64,000 bases of DNA from DAOTTY01 sp964451095 (GTDB lineage Bacteria > Chloroflexota > Anaerolineae > Aggregatilineales > Phototrophicaceae), in contig CAYVGI010000001.1 of NCBI GenBank assembly GCA_964451095.1, positions 58,705 through 122,704 on the forward strand, in the 5' to 3' direction. The translations under genes were made by a program, and so were the position numbers. Shown piece after piece: positions 8,803 to 17,310 of the stretch (within the stretch, counting starts at the first letter, position 1; each line of letters starts with the position of its first letter). The notes under the pieces were generated by a model. That model was given only the letters and a program-made list of their open reading frames with translations. It did not search any database and was not told where the DNA came from.

Positions 8803-10275
8803 TCAGTCGTCGCTCTGGCTAATGAGATGCCTCGTCTGGTATTTCAGGGTCTTGCGCACATCTTCAGAGAGCATGTGAGTGCGCTCCAAGCGTTTTGCCT
8901 CCGTAAACGCTTCATTTGCCAGTTCCTCCTGCCCCACTTCCAGCAGGCGCGTTGCCAAATTCTGCAAGCGCTGTGTCGCCTCGCGTACGTTACCACTGTC
9001 AATCGCCTCGTTTGCACGCTCTTGCATACGGTATAGGGTGAGCTTGCCCAGCGCGTCTAGGATTTTGTTTGGCGGGTCTTCGTAGGCAGGGTTGTCACTC
9101 ACGTCGATGTAAAGCTCATTTGCCACAGTGTGCACGCATTGGGTGCTCATCATGGTGCCCGTCACAACAGTGCGTGCCAGAAGCTGCCGAGGATCGGGCA
9201 ATTCCGCTGGAATTTGCAATTGCAGTAGCAGGCTAATGGGGCGCTCGTGCTGCATTCCGCCCAGTTGAATCAACCCATCACTTTCTGGCAGTGGCTGGGG
9301 GCTGGGTGCGAGCTTGAATGCCATTTCTACTTCAACGCCCGGTGCTGCCGCTACGGAAACTTGCATGCGTTCCGCGAACATGTTCGATAGGCTTTGCACC
9401 TGGTTATTGAGGAATGAGACAACGGCACTTGCAGAGCGGATGAAGCCGGATGACCCTCCGGTTATGGACGCAATTTCGTCCAAGAATTTGTCGTTCCACT
9501 CGCTGCCCAGCCCCAACGTGCTAACGCTAATGCCTTCTTCCGCAATTTCCCGCGCCAGTTCCAAGCACTTGTCCTGATCGCCGTAGGTGTTGCCGTCAGT
9601 AAGCAGAATGATGTGGTTTACTCGATCCTGGCGGAGGTTCTTGCGGTTTTCCATAACACCCGCTAGCAACCCCTGGTACATCTCGGTACCGCCAGACGCC
9701 CGCATCATGCGTGTTTTCGCGGCGAGCACCTTCTTATCTGTTGCGCCTGTTGCGCCGATCACCACCTCTGCGCGGTCGTTGAAGCCAACGACGGAAATGA
9801 TGTCCTGGTCGGACAGGTTGTTGATGATCTCGGTTGCAGCAACCTTCACCCGGTCCAGGCGAATGCCCGTCATGGAGTTGCTGTGATCGAGCACAAGCGT
9901 CAGGTTTAGCCCGGCGTCTTCTTTCTCCGGTTTGCCGCTTTGTGTCGTTCGCGGGATGATCTCCAACAGCGCATAGACAACCTGCTCTTCGTCTAGGCGC
10001 TCCACCACGCGTTTGCTCGGCATAACACGCACGGAAAAGGATGCATCCTTTTTGGTGTCGATGCACCGCTCATCAAACTCCGTGCGCAGGGTGCGCTCTG
10101 TGAGGATGGAACGGGCAGTATCAAGTTGTTCCAACTGCACGGTGGCACCTGGACTGTTTGCCTGTTTAGCAGGTGCCAACAACGCTTTCAATGACACGTA
10201 TGCCTTGTCAATGTCTTGTGTTGTGGCACCTTTGGTTAACCCTAATGCCCCGTAGGGGTCGATCGTAAATGTCAT
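8803..10275 (-). CDS. J-like plus von Willebrand factor A domain protein
   Basis: A 490-residue cytoplasmic protein. Residues about 6-70 resemble a DnaJ J-domain (YGALGLTKGATTQDIDKAY ... LRTEFDERC) but the HPD tripeptide is absent, so Hsp70 stimulation is not expected. Residues about 123-300 are a VWA domain with a complete MIDAS: DHSNS (130-134), a Thr in SGGTEMY and Asp in LLTDGNT. The C-terminal part is helical. I chose the ATG at 10275 because the longer frame to 10563 would run into the phosphatase gene and encodes non-homologous sequence. It sits between the PP2C and FHA genes. Confidence 0.88.
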   Translation of the reverse strand: MTFTIDPYGALGLTKGATTQDIDKAYVSLKALLAPAKQANSPGATVQLEQLDTARSILTERTLRTEFDERCIDTKKDASFSVRVMPSKRVVERLDEEQVVYALLEIIPRTTQSGKPEKEDAGLNLTLVLDHSNSMTGIRLDRVKVAATEIINNLSDQDIISVVGFNDRAEVVIGATGATDKKVLAAKTRMMRASGGTEMYQGLLAGVMENRKNLRQDRVNHIILLTDGNTYGDQDKCLELAREIAEEGISVSTLGLGSEWNDKFLDEIASITGGSSGFIRSASAVVSFLNNQVQSLSNMFAERMQVSVAAAPGVEVEMAFKLAPSPQPLPESDGLIQLGGMQHERPISLLLQLQIPAELPDPRQLLARTVVTGTMMSTQCVHTVANELYIDVSDNPAYEDPPNKILDALGKLTLYRMQERANEAIDSGNVREATQRLQNLATRLLEVGQEELANEAFTEAKRLERTHMLSEDVRKTLKYQTRHLISQSDD

Positions 10276-10294
10276 CTCACCATCATTCCTACGC

Positions 10295-11386
10295 TTAGCC
10301 GGGGATGTGCAACATAACAGCGGTGATATTATCCTTGCCGCCCATTGTATTTGCCAGCGCCACGAGCTTGTCACAAGCCGCTTGTGGGGTGGGGTTCTCT
10401 CGCACAACACGCTCGATGATCTTGTCGTCCAGCAATCCCCACAACCCATCGCTGCAAAGCAGCAGATGTGAGTTCGAGGGCAGGCGCCGTGTGAGCGCGT
10501 CCACTTCCAAAGAGTCGCTTTGCCCGATGGCGCGATATAAAACGTTGCCCTGCGGGTGGTCAACAGCTTCTTCAGGCGTTAACTGGTCGAGTTCAATCAG
10601 GCGCTGCACCAAGGAGTGGTCGCGTGTAATCTGCTCTATGCCTTCCTTGGTGATGAGGTAGGCGCGGCTGTCCCCCACATGGGCGAAGTACGCGAGGTCG
10701 CCCACAACGGCAACTGCTGTGACCGTCGTGCCACCGTCAGGGACATCCGTGAGCACATTGGCATTCGCCGTCTGGATTGCTTCAATGAGCGACTCTGTCA
10801 GGGGCGGGCGGTCGCTCACCTCATCGCTGGAACCGAGCATCGGCATGAATATGTTCTGGATGACGTGATTGGCAACGATGCGCGTGACAATGGCAGATGC
10901 CTTTTCACCGTCGTGATGCCCGCCCATGCCATCCGCCACGATGAATAGCCCAAAGTCGGGTCGCTCGTCCACGCTGCGGCTGGCGTAATACACCGATAGC
11001 ATCGCATCCTGGTTGTTGGTGCGCACCATGCCCACATCTGTAGACTGCCCGAACTGCAAGTATGCGTTACGAGAGGCGATCACAGTTTCCAGCGGCAGTT
11101 TGCGCGTCACACCATCCATGGAAATCGGCTCCACCTCCGCTTCCTCAGGTTCGCTTTCCGGTTCCTGGGGAGATGCGTCTGGTGAAGTGGGCGGTGTGTC
11201 GTCCATCATCTTCTCCTCGGCAGCGGACTGCTCTGCATCGCCGACTGCCCCTGACGATGCCTTGGCACTGTCGTTACTGGATTGCAGCGGCGTTTTTTCC
11301 GCAGAGCGGCTGACCGGCTGTGTGGTTGTATCCGGGTCATCTGGCTCATCGCCGGATTGCCCGAAAAGCCGACGGAACATTTCCAT
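10295..11386 (-). CDS. PP2C-type Ser/Thr protein phosphatase
   Basis: A 363-residue protein. The first 105 residues are low-complexity and rich in Ser, Pro and Glu. The PP2C catalytic domain follows with the metal-binding motifs DVGMVRTNNQDAM, FIVADGMGGHHDGE, HVGDSRAYL, LCSDGLWGLLDD and GKDNITAVML, all with their conserved Asp residues. It should reverse phosphorylation by the Ser/Thr kinase encoded immediately upstream (43-base gap). No membrane span is seen, so both enzymes appear cytoplasmic. Confidence 0.95.
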   Translation of the reverse strand: MEMFRRLFGQSGDEPDDPDTTTQPVSRSAEKTPLQSSNDSAKASSGAVGDAEQSAAEEKMMDDTPPTSPDASPQEPESEPEEAEVEPISMDGVTRKLPLETVIASRNAYLQFGQSTDVGMVRTNNQDAMLSVYYASRSVDERPDFGLFIVADGMGGHHDGEKASAIVTRIVANHVIQNIFMPMLGSSDEVSDRPPLTESLIEAIQTANANVLTDVPDGGTTVTAVAVVGDLAYFAHVGDSRAYLITKEGIEQITRDHSLVQRLIELDQLTPEEAVDHPQGNVLYRAIGQSDSLEVDALTRRLPSNSHLLLCSDGLWGLLDDKIIERVVRENPTPQAACDKLVALANTMGGKDNITAVMLHIPG

Positions 11387-11429
11387 AAATCACTTCTCCA
11401 ATTCGATAGCGTTTTGCAAGCCGCTGGTC

Positions 11430-13358
11430 TTAGTCCGTGATAATCGGCAGAGCATACACCTTGTGATCCATCGACCCAACCAACACTGCCTTTTCCGTGA
11501 TCAGCGGTGTTGAGGTGATCGGTGCTTCGGTCTTGAATTTCCACAGTTCTTCGCCCGTGCGCACGTTCAGGCAATACAGGTAGCCGTCTGTGCCACCAAA
11601 GTAAATGTTGTCGTGGTGAATAATCGGCGAGCTCACAATCGGTTCCTCGATTGTAAAGCGCCACTTTTCACGCGAGCTGATGGTGTCGATTGAGTACAGC
11701 GTCTTATCGACCGACCCAAAAATCACTGTTTCTCCGAAAACAACGGGGGTCGAGATGATGGGACCCGTCGTACGGAAGCGCCATGCATTATAGCCCGTGT
11801 TGGCGTCTAGCGCATACAAAAACCCGTCGTGGGAGCCGATGAAACACAGCCCCTCTTTGATATCCACATGGGCAGACGACACCACGCTGCGCTTGGTGCG
11901 GTAAGACCATTTACGGTCGCCGGACAGGCTTACGGCGATGATCTCGCCCAAATCTGTACCGAAGATGATCGCCTCGTCTGTGATATATGGGCGGTTACGC
12001 ACAGGTGAGCCGGCATCGTACGTCCACATGTTGCGCCCGTTCTGGCTAACGAGCGCGTACAGGTAGCCGTCATCGCTGCCAAAGAAAACGTGATCCATTG
12101 CAACGGCGGGAGAACTGCGAATGCGGTCTTTTGTCGTAAACGACCAAACAATACGCCCCGTTCGGTAGTTCACCGCATTGAAGGTGTGATCCTCAGAGCC
12201 GAACATGACCAGCCCTGCACCCCGGTCTACGGTGGGGGAGGAGGCAATGCCGCCTTGGGTCGGGAACTTCCACACCATTTCACCATCTTCTGCGTTGAGT
12301 GCCCAGATGTTGGTATCGTAGGAACCGATGAAGATCATGCCATTGTGGTAAGTGGGAGTGGTGCGGATCTCGTCTTCCGTCTTGAACACCCACAGTGGCT
12401 CTACCATGTTGCCCTTGAGCAAGCTGGTGCCACTTTCGTCCTCTGCCTCAACCTCAGCGGGCTTGCTGTAGAGGTTTTTCTTGATCTCCTCAACCATCTC
12501 CTGACAGCTATCGTAGCGGTCTGCTGGGTTGAATTGTAGTGAACGGTTGATGACATCCGCCAGCCACTGGGGAACCTCTGGGTTTAGCTCTGTAATTGAG
12601 CGCTCGTGAAAGCTGAAGGGCTGCTCCAGGCGTGGGTCACGGCGGGTAAGGATGTGGTGCAGTGTCGCGCCCAGGCTGTATTGATCGCTCAGCGGAGAGA
12701 CATTGCCTTTGTACTGCTCTGGCGCAGAATAGCCCTCAGTGCCGATCATCGTGTGTGGCTTGCCCGTAGACACAAACTGCTTGGCAATACCGAAGTCTAT
12801 GAGGCGTACTTTGCCCAGGCTGTCAATCATGATGTTGGACGGTTTCATGTCGCGGAACACGATCGGGTCTGGCTGGTGGCTGTGCAGGTAGTGCAGCACC
12901 TCACACAGGTCAATCGTCCACTCAACGATCTTCTCAACCGGCAAGGTGCGGGTTTGCTGCAGCAGTGCCTCTACGTCGCGCCCATTGATGTATTCCATCA
13001 CAAGATAGGCGCGGTTGTTCTGGTCGAAGAAGTCGTAGATTTTGGGGATTGCCGGGTGGGTGAGTGTCGCGAGAATGTTAGCCTCTCGCTGGAACGTTTG
13101 CAGGGTTTGTTCGCGCAGCTTTTCGTCTGACGACGGGGTGAGCATTTCTTTCACTGCTGCGATGCGCTGCACATCTGGGAAGTTCAGGTCTCGTGCTTTG
13201 TAAACGGTGCCCATACCACCGCCGCCCAGCACGCCAATCACTTTATAGCGCCTGAGGAGAACGGTGTTCGGGCTGAGGGTACCGCCCGTGCCGCCTGTGT
13301 TTCCGGTATTGTTGTTACCGCCGCTGGTCTGTCCGCCGATTTGTACTGTCTCTGGCAT
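11430..13358 (-). CDS. Ser/Thr protein kinase with C-terminal PQQ-like propeller
   Basis: A 642-residue protein. A Gly/Asn/Thr-rich head (residues 1-30) precedes a PknB-like kinase domain (about 38-295): GGGGMG loop 45-50, VAIK-type Lys70, Glu92, catalytic FRDMKPSN with Asp170 and Asn175, and DFG 188-190. The usual His before RD is Phe, a known variation. Residues about 325-640 hold eight repeats of the W-K/S-F/Y pattern and form a probable eight-bladed PQQ/beta-propeller. No transmembrane helix separates kinase and propeller, unlike receptor kinases of this type. It heads a same-strand row with PP2C, VWA and FHA genes. Confidence 0.94.
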   Translation of the reverse strand: MPETVQIGGQTSGGNNNTGNTGGTGGTLSPNTVLLRRYKVIGVLGGGGMGTVYKARDLNFPDVQRIAAVKEMLTPSSDEKLREQTLQTFQREANILATLTHPAIPKIYDFFDQNNRAYLVMEYINGRDVEALLQQTRTLPVEKIVEWTIDLCEVLHYLHSHQPDPIVFRDMKPSNIMIDSLGKVRLIDFGIAKQFVSTGKPHTMIGTEGYSAPEQYKGNVSPLSDQYSLGATLHHILTRRDPRLEQPFSFHERSITELNPEVPQWLADVINRSLQFNPADRYDSCQEMVEEIKKNLYSKPAEVEAEDESGTSLLKGNMVEPLWVFKTEDEIRTTPTYHNGMIFIGSYDTNIWALNAEDGEMVWKFPTQGGIASSPTVDRGAGLVMFGSEDHTFNAVNYRTGRIVWSFTTKDRIRSSPAVAMDHVFFGSDDGYLYALVSQNGRNMWTYDAGSPVRNRPYITDEAIIFGTDLGEIIAVSLSGDRKWSYRTKRSVVSSAHVDIKEGLCFIGSHDGFLYALDANTGYNAWRFRTTGPIISTPVVFGETVIFGSVDKTLYSIDTISSREKWRFTIEEPIVSSPIIHHDNIYFGGTDGYLYCLNVRTGEELWKFKTEAPITSTPLITEKAVLVGSMDHKVYALPIITD

Positions 13359-13498
13359 GGCTATTACTTACTCTACTTGATGAATTCGTGTGCATTGATG
13401 GATGACTGGCACAACCCGCCATTATGATGATGAGCATTTACACAGCTTACTGTTGTAATCGCGCCGTCGCCTGCCAAGGGTATTGTACCATAACTAGC

Positions 13499-13504
13499 AT
13501 TATA
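13499..13504 (-). promoter_or_regulatory. Candidate -10 element for the kinase operon
   Basis: A perfect TATAAT on the minus strand lies 141 bases upstream of the kinase ATG. The -35 region at 17-base spacing (GTGCAA) matches the consensus poorly, so the assignment rests on the -10 alone. Confidence 0.35.
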
Positions 13505-13530
13505 TACATAAATTAGCGTCTTGCACGCGA

Positions 13531-13560
13531 TGTGACGCCCACGATGGGGTTTGCGTCACA
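13531..13560. promoter_or_regulatory. Inverted repeat in the kinase/hemW divergent region
   Basis: TGTGACGC (13531-13538) and GCGTCACA (13553-13560) form a perfect 8-base inverted repeat separated by 14 bases. It lies about 38 bases upstream of the hemW start and next to the candidate kinase promoter. It may be an operator for either gene; the spacing is wrong for a CRP site. Confidence 0.4.
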
Positions 13561-13597
13561 AATTGTTGACATAACGTGATGTAACGGAGTGTTTTAC

Positions 13598-14767
13598 TTG
13601 GTATCGCCCCTATCTATCTACTTGCATGTTCCGTTTTGTTCGGTGAAGTGCAGCTACTGCGCCTTCAACGTGTATGTGCACCTGGAACATTTAATAGAGC
13701 CGTTCGTGGACGCGCTGGTGAAGGAAATTGAAACTACCGGGAAGACAAACCCGGGGATGCCCGTACATACAATCTACTTTGGCGGTGGAACGCCAACCCT
13801 GCTCACGCCTGCACAGTTTGAACACATCCTGGCAGCGCTACACAGCAACTTTAATGTGCTCTCGGACGCGGAAATATCTACGGAAGCAAACCCGGATGAC
13901 CTGACCGACCTGAGCACCGTGCGGCAGTTGCGCAGCATTGGGATTGGTCGGTTGAGCATCGGGGTGCAGTCTGCTGTGCAAGACGAACTTGAGATGTTCG
14001 GGCGCTTGCACGATGCAGACACGGTGGTTACAGCAGTCGGAAATGCTCGCGCTGCCGGGTTCGATGACATTAACCTGGATTTGATCTACGGGAATCCAAA
14101 ACAGACGATGGCGATGTGGGCATACAGCCTGGAGCAGGCGCTTGCGCTGGAACCGGATCACTTTTCGCTGTACGCGCTGGGGCTGGAACCCAAAACCGCA
14201 ATGGAATATTGGGTGCGCAACAACAAACTGCCGCAGCCCGACGACGACCTAACAGCGGACATGTACGACCACGCCACGGAACGGCTGCGTGCTGCCGGGT
14301 TTGATCAGTACGAGATCAGCAATTGGGCGCGACCGAACCGCGAGAGCCAACACAACATCCAGTACTGGCGTAACCTGCCGTACCTGGGGCTAGGACCGGG
14401 TGCTCACGGTTATGCGGGCGGCGTGCGCTATGTGGTGATGCGTTCACCTCATCGCTACATCGAACGCATGGCAAATGATGCGAGTGAGCAACGCCCGTTC
14501 CCGCTAACGCCTGCCGTTGATGAATACACGGATGTGAGCCGCGAGGACGAAATTTCCGAAACGATTATGATGGGGATGCGCCTGCTGCACGAAGGGATCG
14601 CACTCGCGGCGTTTGAGCAGCGCTTCGGTGAAGACCTCATGCAAATGCGCGGAGAAACTATTCGGCAGTATGCCGAACAGGGCTACCTGAACGTGACAGA
14701 GGAGCGTGTGCGCTTCACGGACAAGGGGCGGTTGGTGAGCAATCGTATCCTGCGCGACCTGATTTAG
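13598..14767 (+). CDS. hemW: HemW-like radical SAM protein (heme chaperone)
   Basis: A 389-residue protein with the radical SAM cluster CSVKCSYCAF near its N-terminus, the YFGGGTPTLL SAM-binding motif and the HemW-type C-terminal HTH-like domain. HemW binds heme and delivers it to respiratory enzymes; the same family was long annotated as coproporphyrinogen III oxidase HemN. The CxxxCxxC-x-F form favours HemW. I chose the TTG at 13598 because GGAG (13586-13589) is 8 bases before it; an upstream GTG at 13589 would overlap that site. The gene converges with and overlaps the prenyl synthase by 4 bases. Confidence 0.92.
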   Translation: MVSPLSIYLHVPFCSVKCSYCAFNVYVHLEHLIEPFVDALVKEIETTGKTNPGMPVHTIYFGGGTPTLLTPAQFEHILAALHSNFNVLSDAEISTEANPDDLTDLSTVRQLRSIGIGRLSIGVQSAVQDELEMFGRLHDADTVVTAVGNARAAGFDDINLDLIYGNPKQTMAMWAYSLEQALALEPDHFSLYALGLEPKTAMEYWVRNNKLPQPDDDLTADMYDHATERLRAAGFDQYEISNWARPNRESQHNIQYWRNLPYLGLGPGAHGYAGGVRYVVMRSPHRYIERMANDASEQRPFPLTPAVDEYTDVSREDEISETIMMGMRLLHEGIALAAFEQRFGEDLMQMRGETIRQYAEQGYLNVTEERVRFTDKGRLVSNRILRDLI

Positions 14768-15780
14768 TAAACGCGCCCGAACAGCGTATCCACGAGCTTG
14801 GTCAGCATGACGGATGCATCGCCCGTTGGTTGTGCTTTGTCCAGTGCCTGCATTGCCGTCTTGTAGTAGGTTTCTTCGAGGTCTTCTGCGTACCTACGGG
14901 CGTTTACTGCGTCGAGTTCTGTGACAATCCTTGCAGTGTGAGCGTCAGATGAATCTGTTGCAGCGTACAGGTCTGGCAGATATTGGCTGTTTGCCAACCC
15001 GTACAATACGGGGACGCACTTCTTGCGAGAGACAATGTCCGTTGCAGTAGATTTACCTGTCTTCTCCGGGGTGCCCCAAATGCCCAGAATGTCATCGCGG
15101 ATTTGGAAGGCAAGCCCCAGGTTGCGCCCGAAATCCGCATAGTTTTGGGCGATGGTTGCATCTTGCGACCCTAACAACGCCCCAACCTGCGCAACACAGG
15201 CGAGTAGCGCGGCGGTTTTACCGTCCACCATTGTTAGGTACTCATCGACGGTCACCACAGTGTCCGTCTCAAAGTGCATGTCCATGTATTGCCCACGGGT
15301 CAGGTCGATTATGGTGCGGTTGAAAATCGTCCACACATCCAGCAAGGTTTCTGCGGGGTAGCCTTGCTGGCGCAACCTGTGCATGGCGTGGTAGGCGAGT
15401 GCGAACATCGCATCACCAACGTTAATCGCCATGGGCTGCCCCCACACCCGCCAGACTGTGGCACGGCTGTGGCGGGTGTCGCTGTTGTCCTGGATGTCGT
15501 CGTGCACGAGCGAGAAATTGTGCAGCCACTCAACCGCAGCGGCGGCGGGCAACGCCCGTTGCCAATCGCCCCCGGTTGCCTCTGCACAAAGCAGCAGCAA
15601 AACCGGGCGGATGCGTTTGCCCGTGGTGCCACCGTAGGGCGTGCCATCTGCATTGACCCAGCCCATTGGGTAGCGCAGCATTGTGCCAAAGTCTGTTGGG
15701 AGATGCGGGAAGTCATCGACGGTCGCACGCATTTCTGCGTCCAGCGGTGCGCCGTAACGCTCTAGGAACTGCTTGAACAC
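14764..15780 (-). CDS. Polyprenyl diphosphate synthase (FPP/GGPP type)
   Basis: A 338-residue trans-prenyltransferase. The first aspartate-rich motif is in LVHDDIQDNSDTRHSR and the second in FQIRDDILGIWGTPEKTGKS. GKRIRPVL near the N-terminus binds IPP. It should build C15-C20 or longer prenyl diphosphates for quinones, carotenoids or membrane lipids. Chain length cannot be fixed from sequence by eye; no bulky Phe/Tyr assignment is attempted. The gene lies 3 bases downstream of type 2 IPP isomerase, so the two form an isoprenoid operon. Confidence 0.95.
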   Translation of the reverse strand: MFKQFLERYGAPLDAEMRATVDDFPHLPTDFGTMLRYPMGWVNADGTPYGGTTGKRIRPVLLLLCAEATGGDWQRALPAAAAVEWLHNFSLVHDDIQDNSDTRHSRATVWRVWGQPMAINVGDAMFALAYHAMHRLRQQGYPAETLLDVWTIFNRTIIDLTRGQYMDMHFETDTVVTVDEYLTMVDGKTAALLACVAQVGALLGSQDATIAQNYADFGRNLGLAFQIRDDILGIWGTPEKTGKSTATDIVSRKKCVPVLYGLANSQYLPDLYAATDSSDAHTARIVTELDAVNARRYAEDLEETYYKTAMQALDKAQPTGDASVMLTKLVDTLFGRVY

Positions 15781-15783
15781 GCT

Positions 15784-16842
15784 CTATCTCCTGGGGGGCG
15801 CTGGCGCAATTTGCTGAAGCTGTACCTGCTGGAGCTGCGCTATGGTTGTTACGCCGCTGCAAAACATGGCAATGCGGAGTTGCGCTGTCAGCTCGTCAAT
15901 GAGGTCAAGTACATCTTCTGTGGATTGTGCTGCTGCCTTGAGGAATGGACTTGCAAAGCCCGCCAGGGTTGCGCCCAGCGCAATGCTCTTCGCTGCATCC
16001 AGCCCGTTACGAAGCCCACCACTGGCAATGACAGGCAGGTGTGGGGCAGCAGCAGTGGCATACTGGATCGCGTCCGCAGTGGGGATACCCCAGTCTGCGA
16101 AGGCGGCGGCGACCCGTGCGTGAAATGTGGTAGGCGCACGGTGGTATTCAACTTCGCTCCAGGATGTGCCACCTGCGCCAGCGACATCAATTGCAGCGAT
16201 GCCCGCGTCGGCAAGCTGGCGCACCGTGCTTTCTGCAAAGCCCCAGCCGACTTCCTTCGCAATGACGGGGACGTCTAGCTGCTTCGTGATCTGTGCGACC
16301 TTGTGCAGCAAGCCTGCCCATTCCACGTCGCCTTCTGGCTGCACAGCTTCTTGCAATACGTTAAAGTGTAGGATCAGCGCATCTGCCTCCGCCATGTCTA
16401 TGGCGCGGCGGCAATGGTCGACATTGTAGCCGTAGTTCAGTTGGACGGCGCCAAAGTTGGCGAAGATGAGCGCATCGGGGGCAACGCGCCGAATTTTGAA
16501 GCTTGATGCTAGCGCGTCGTCCTCTATGGCAGCACGCTGGGAACCAAGCCCCATGGCGATGTTTTTTGCCTGTGCTGCCGCCGCAAGGTTGAAGTTCAAC
16601 TGCTCTGCCATTGCGGTGCCCCCGGTCATTGATGAAATGAGCAGTGGCGTAGAGAGCGTTTTCCCGAACAGACTGACGGAGGGGGCAACGCTGCTCAGGT
16701 TAATCTCTGGCAGTGCTTGGTGTACAAAGCGGTAGTTCTCCAGCCCGGTGGTCGTGTTTGGGAACTGGACGTCTTCTTCCAGGTTAATGCGAATGTGGTC
16801 AACCTTGCGGCTTTCGGTTGTGGGCCGCGTGACTTCTGTCAT
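15784..16842 (-). CDS. fni: Type 2 isopentenyl-diphosphate delta-isomerase
   Basis: A 352-residue FMN-dependent enzyme interconverting IPP and DMAPP. The TIM-barrel motifs are present: KVDHIRI start, SSMTGGTAMAEQLN, NFGAVQLNYGY, VIAKEVGWGFAESTV, DVAGAGGTSWSEVE and VIASGGLRNGLDAAKSIALGA. This family is unrelated to the type 1 Nudix isomerase. It directly precedes the prenyl synthase, supplying its starter DMAPP. Confidence 0.96.
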   Translation of the reverse strand: MTEVTRPTTESRKVDHIRINLEEDVQFPNTTTGLENYRFVHQALPEINLSSVAPSVSLFGKTLSTPLLISSMTGGTAMAEQLNFNLAAAAQAKNIAMGLGSQRAAIEDDALASSFKIRRVAPDALIFANFGAVQLNYGYNVDHCRRAIDMAEADALILHFNVLQEAVQPEGDVEWAGLLHKVAQITKQLDVPVIAKEVGWGFAESTVRQLADAGIAAIDVAGAGGTSWSEVEYHRAPTTFHARVAAAFADWGIPTADAIQYATAAAPHLPVIASGGLRNGLDAAKSIALGATLAGFASPFLKAAAQSTEDVLDLIDELTAQLRIAMFCSGVTTIAQLQQVQLQQIAPAPPRR

Positions 16843-16914
16843 TGTTGTGTGTTCCTTAGTGCAAGGACACGTATGCTACAGAATTCACTTGTGGGCGTCA
16901 ATGTCAACACGTTG

Positions 16915-16955
16915 TTGTGACTTGCACTAGTCGGCGATACTATTCTCTGTATAAT
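16915..16955 (+). promoter_or_regulatory. Promoter region of the acyl carrier protein gene
   Basis: TTGTGA (16915-16920), a 17-base spacer and TACTAT (16938-16943) form a good sigma70-type pair. A perfect TATAAT lies at 16950-16955 but without a good -35. Either could drive the acyl carrier protein gene starting at 17008. Confidence 0.5.
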
Positions 16956-17007
16956 CTTGTCCGTTCCCTTAGCCAACATACAATCTGGAATTCATGGAGG
17001 AATTTTG

Positions 17008-17244
17008 ATGTCTGATTCTGATATTCAACAGCGCGTGACGAACATTGTTGTGGAACTGCTGGGCGTTGATGAAGAGCGAGTGGTGACCGATGCACGCTTC
17101 CGCGAGGATTTGGAAGCAGATTCACTTGACCTGGTGGAGTTAATTATGGCGTTCGAGGAAGAGTTCGGCGGCGAGATTTCCGACGAGGACGCACAGCAGA
17201 TCAATACGGTTGGCGATGCGATTACGTACATTAGTGGGCACTAG
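17008..17244 (+). CDS. acpP: Acyl carrier protein
   Basis: A 78-residue acidic protein with the phosphopantetheine attachment site EDLEADSLDLVELIMAFEEEF, where the Ser of DSL carries the prosthetic group. It shuttles acyl chains in fatty acid synthesis. I chose the ATG at 17008 because a perfect GGAGG (16996-17000) precedes it; the longer frame from 16957 adds residues not found in the family. It stands alone, away from fabF and plsX, which are about 26 kb further on. Confidence 0.95.
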   Translation: MSDSDIQQRVTNIVVELLGVDEERVVTDARFREDLEADSLDLVELIMAFEEEFGGEISDEDAQQINTVGDAITYISGH

Positions 17245-17310
17245 CGCCACAGCGATAGCATGTAGCGTCAGTTTGACCCACGCGCCTTTATCTGCTGGTG
17301 GAGACTGAAC

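Noticed and set aside
10276..10563. N-terminal extension of the VWA protein frame
   Set aside because: It overlaps the PP2C coding region almost entirely and its residues resemble no domain; the ATG at 10275 starts the J-like domain directly.
13531..13560. CRP-type site from TGTGA...TCACA half sites
   Set aside because: The half sites are 20 bases apart rather than 6.
13566..13571. TTGACA as a -35 for hemW
   Set aside because: At normal spacing the -10 would fall on the ribosome site and start codon region, and no -10-like sequence is there.
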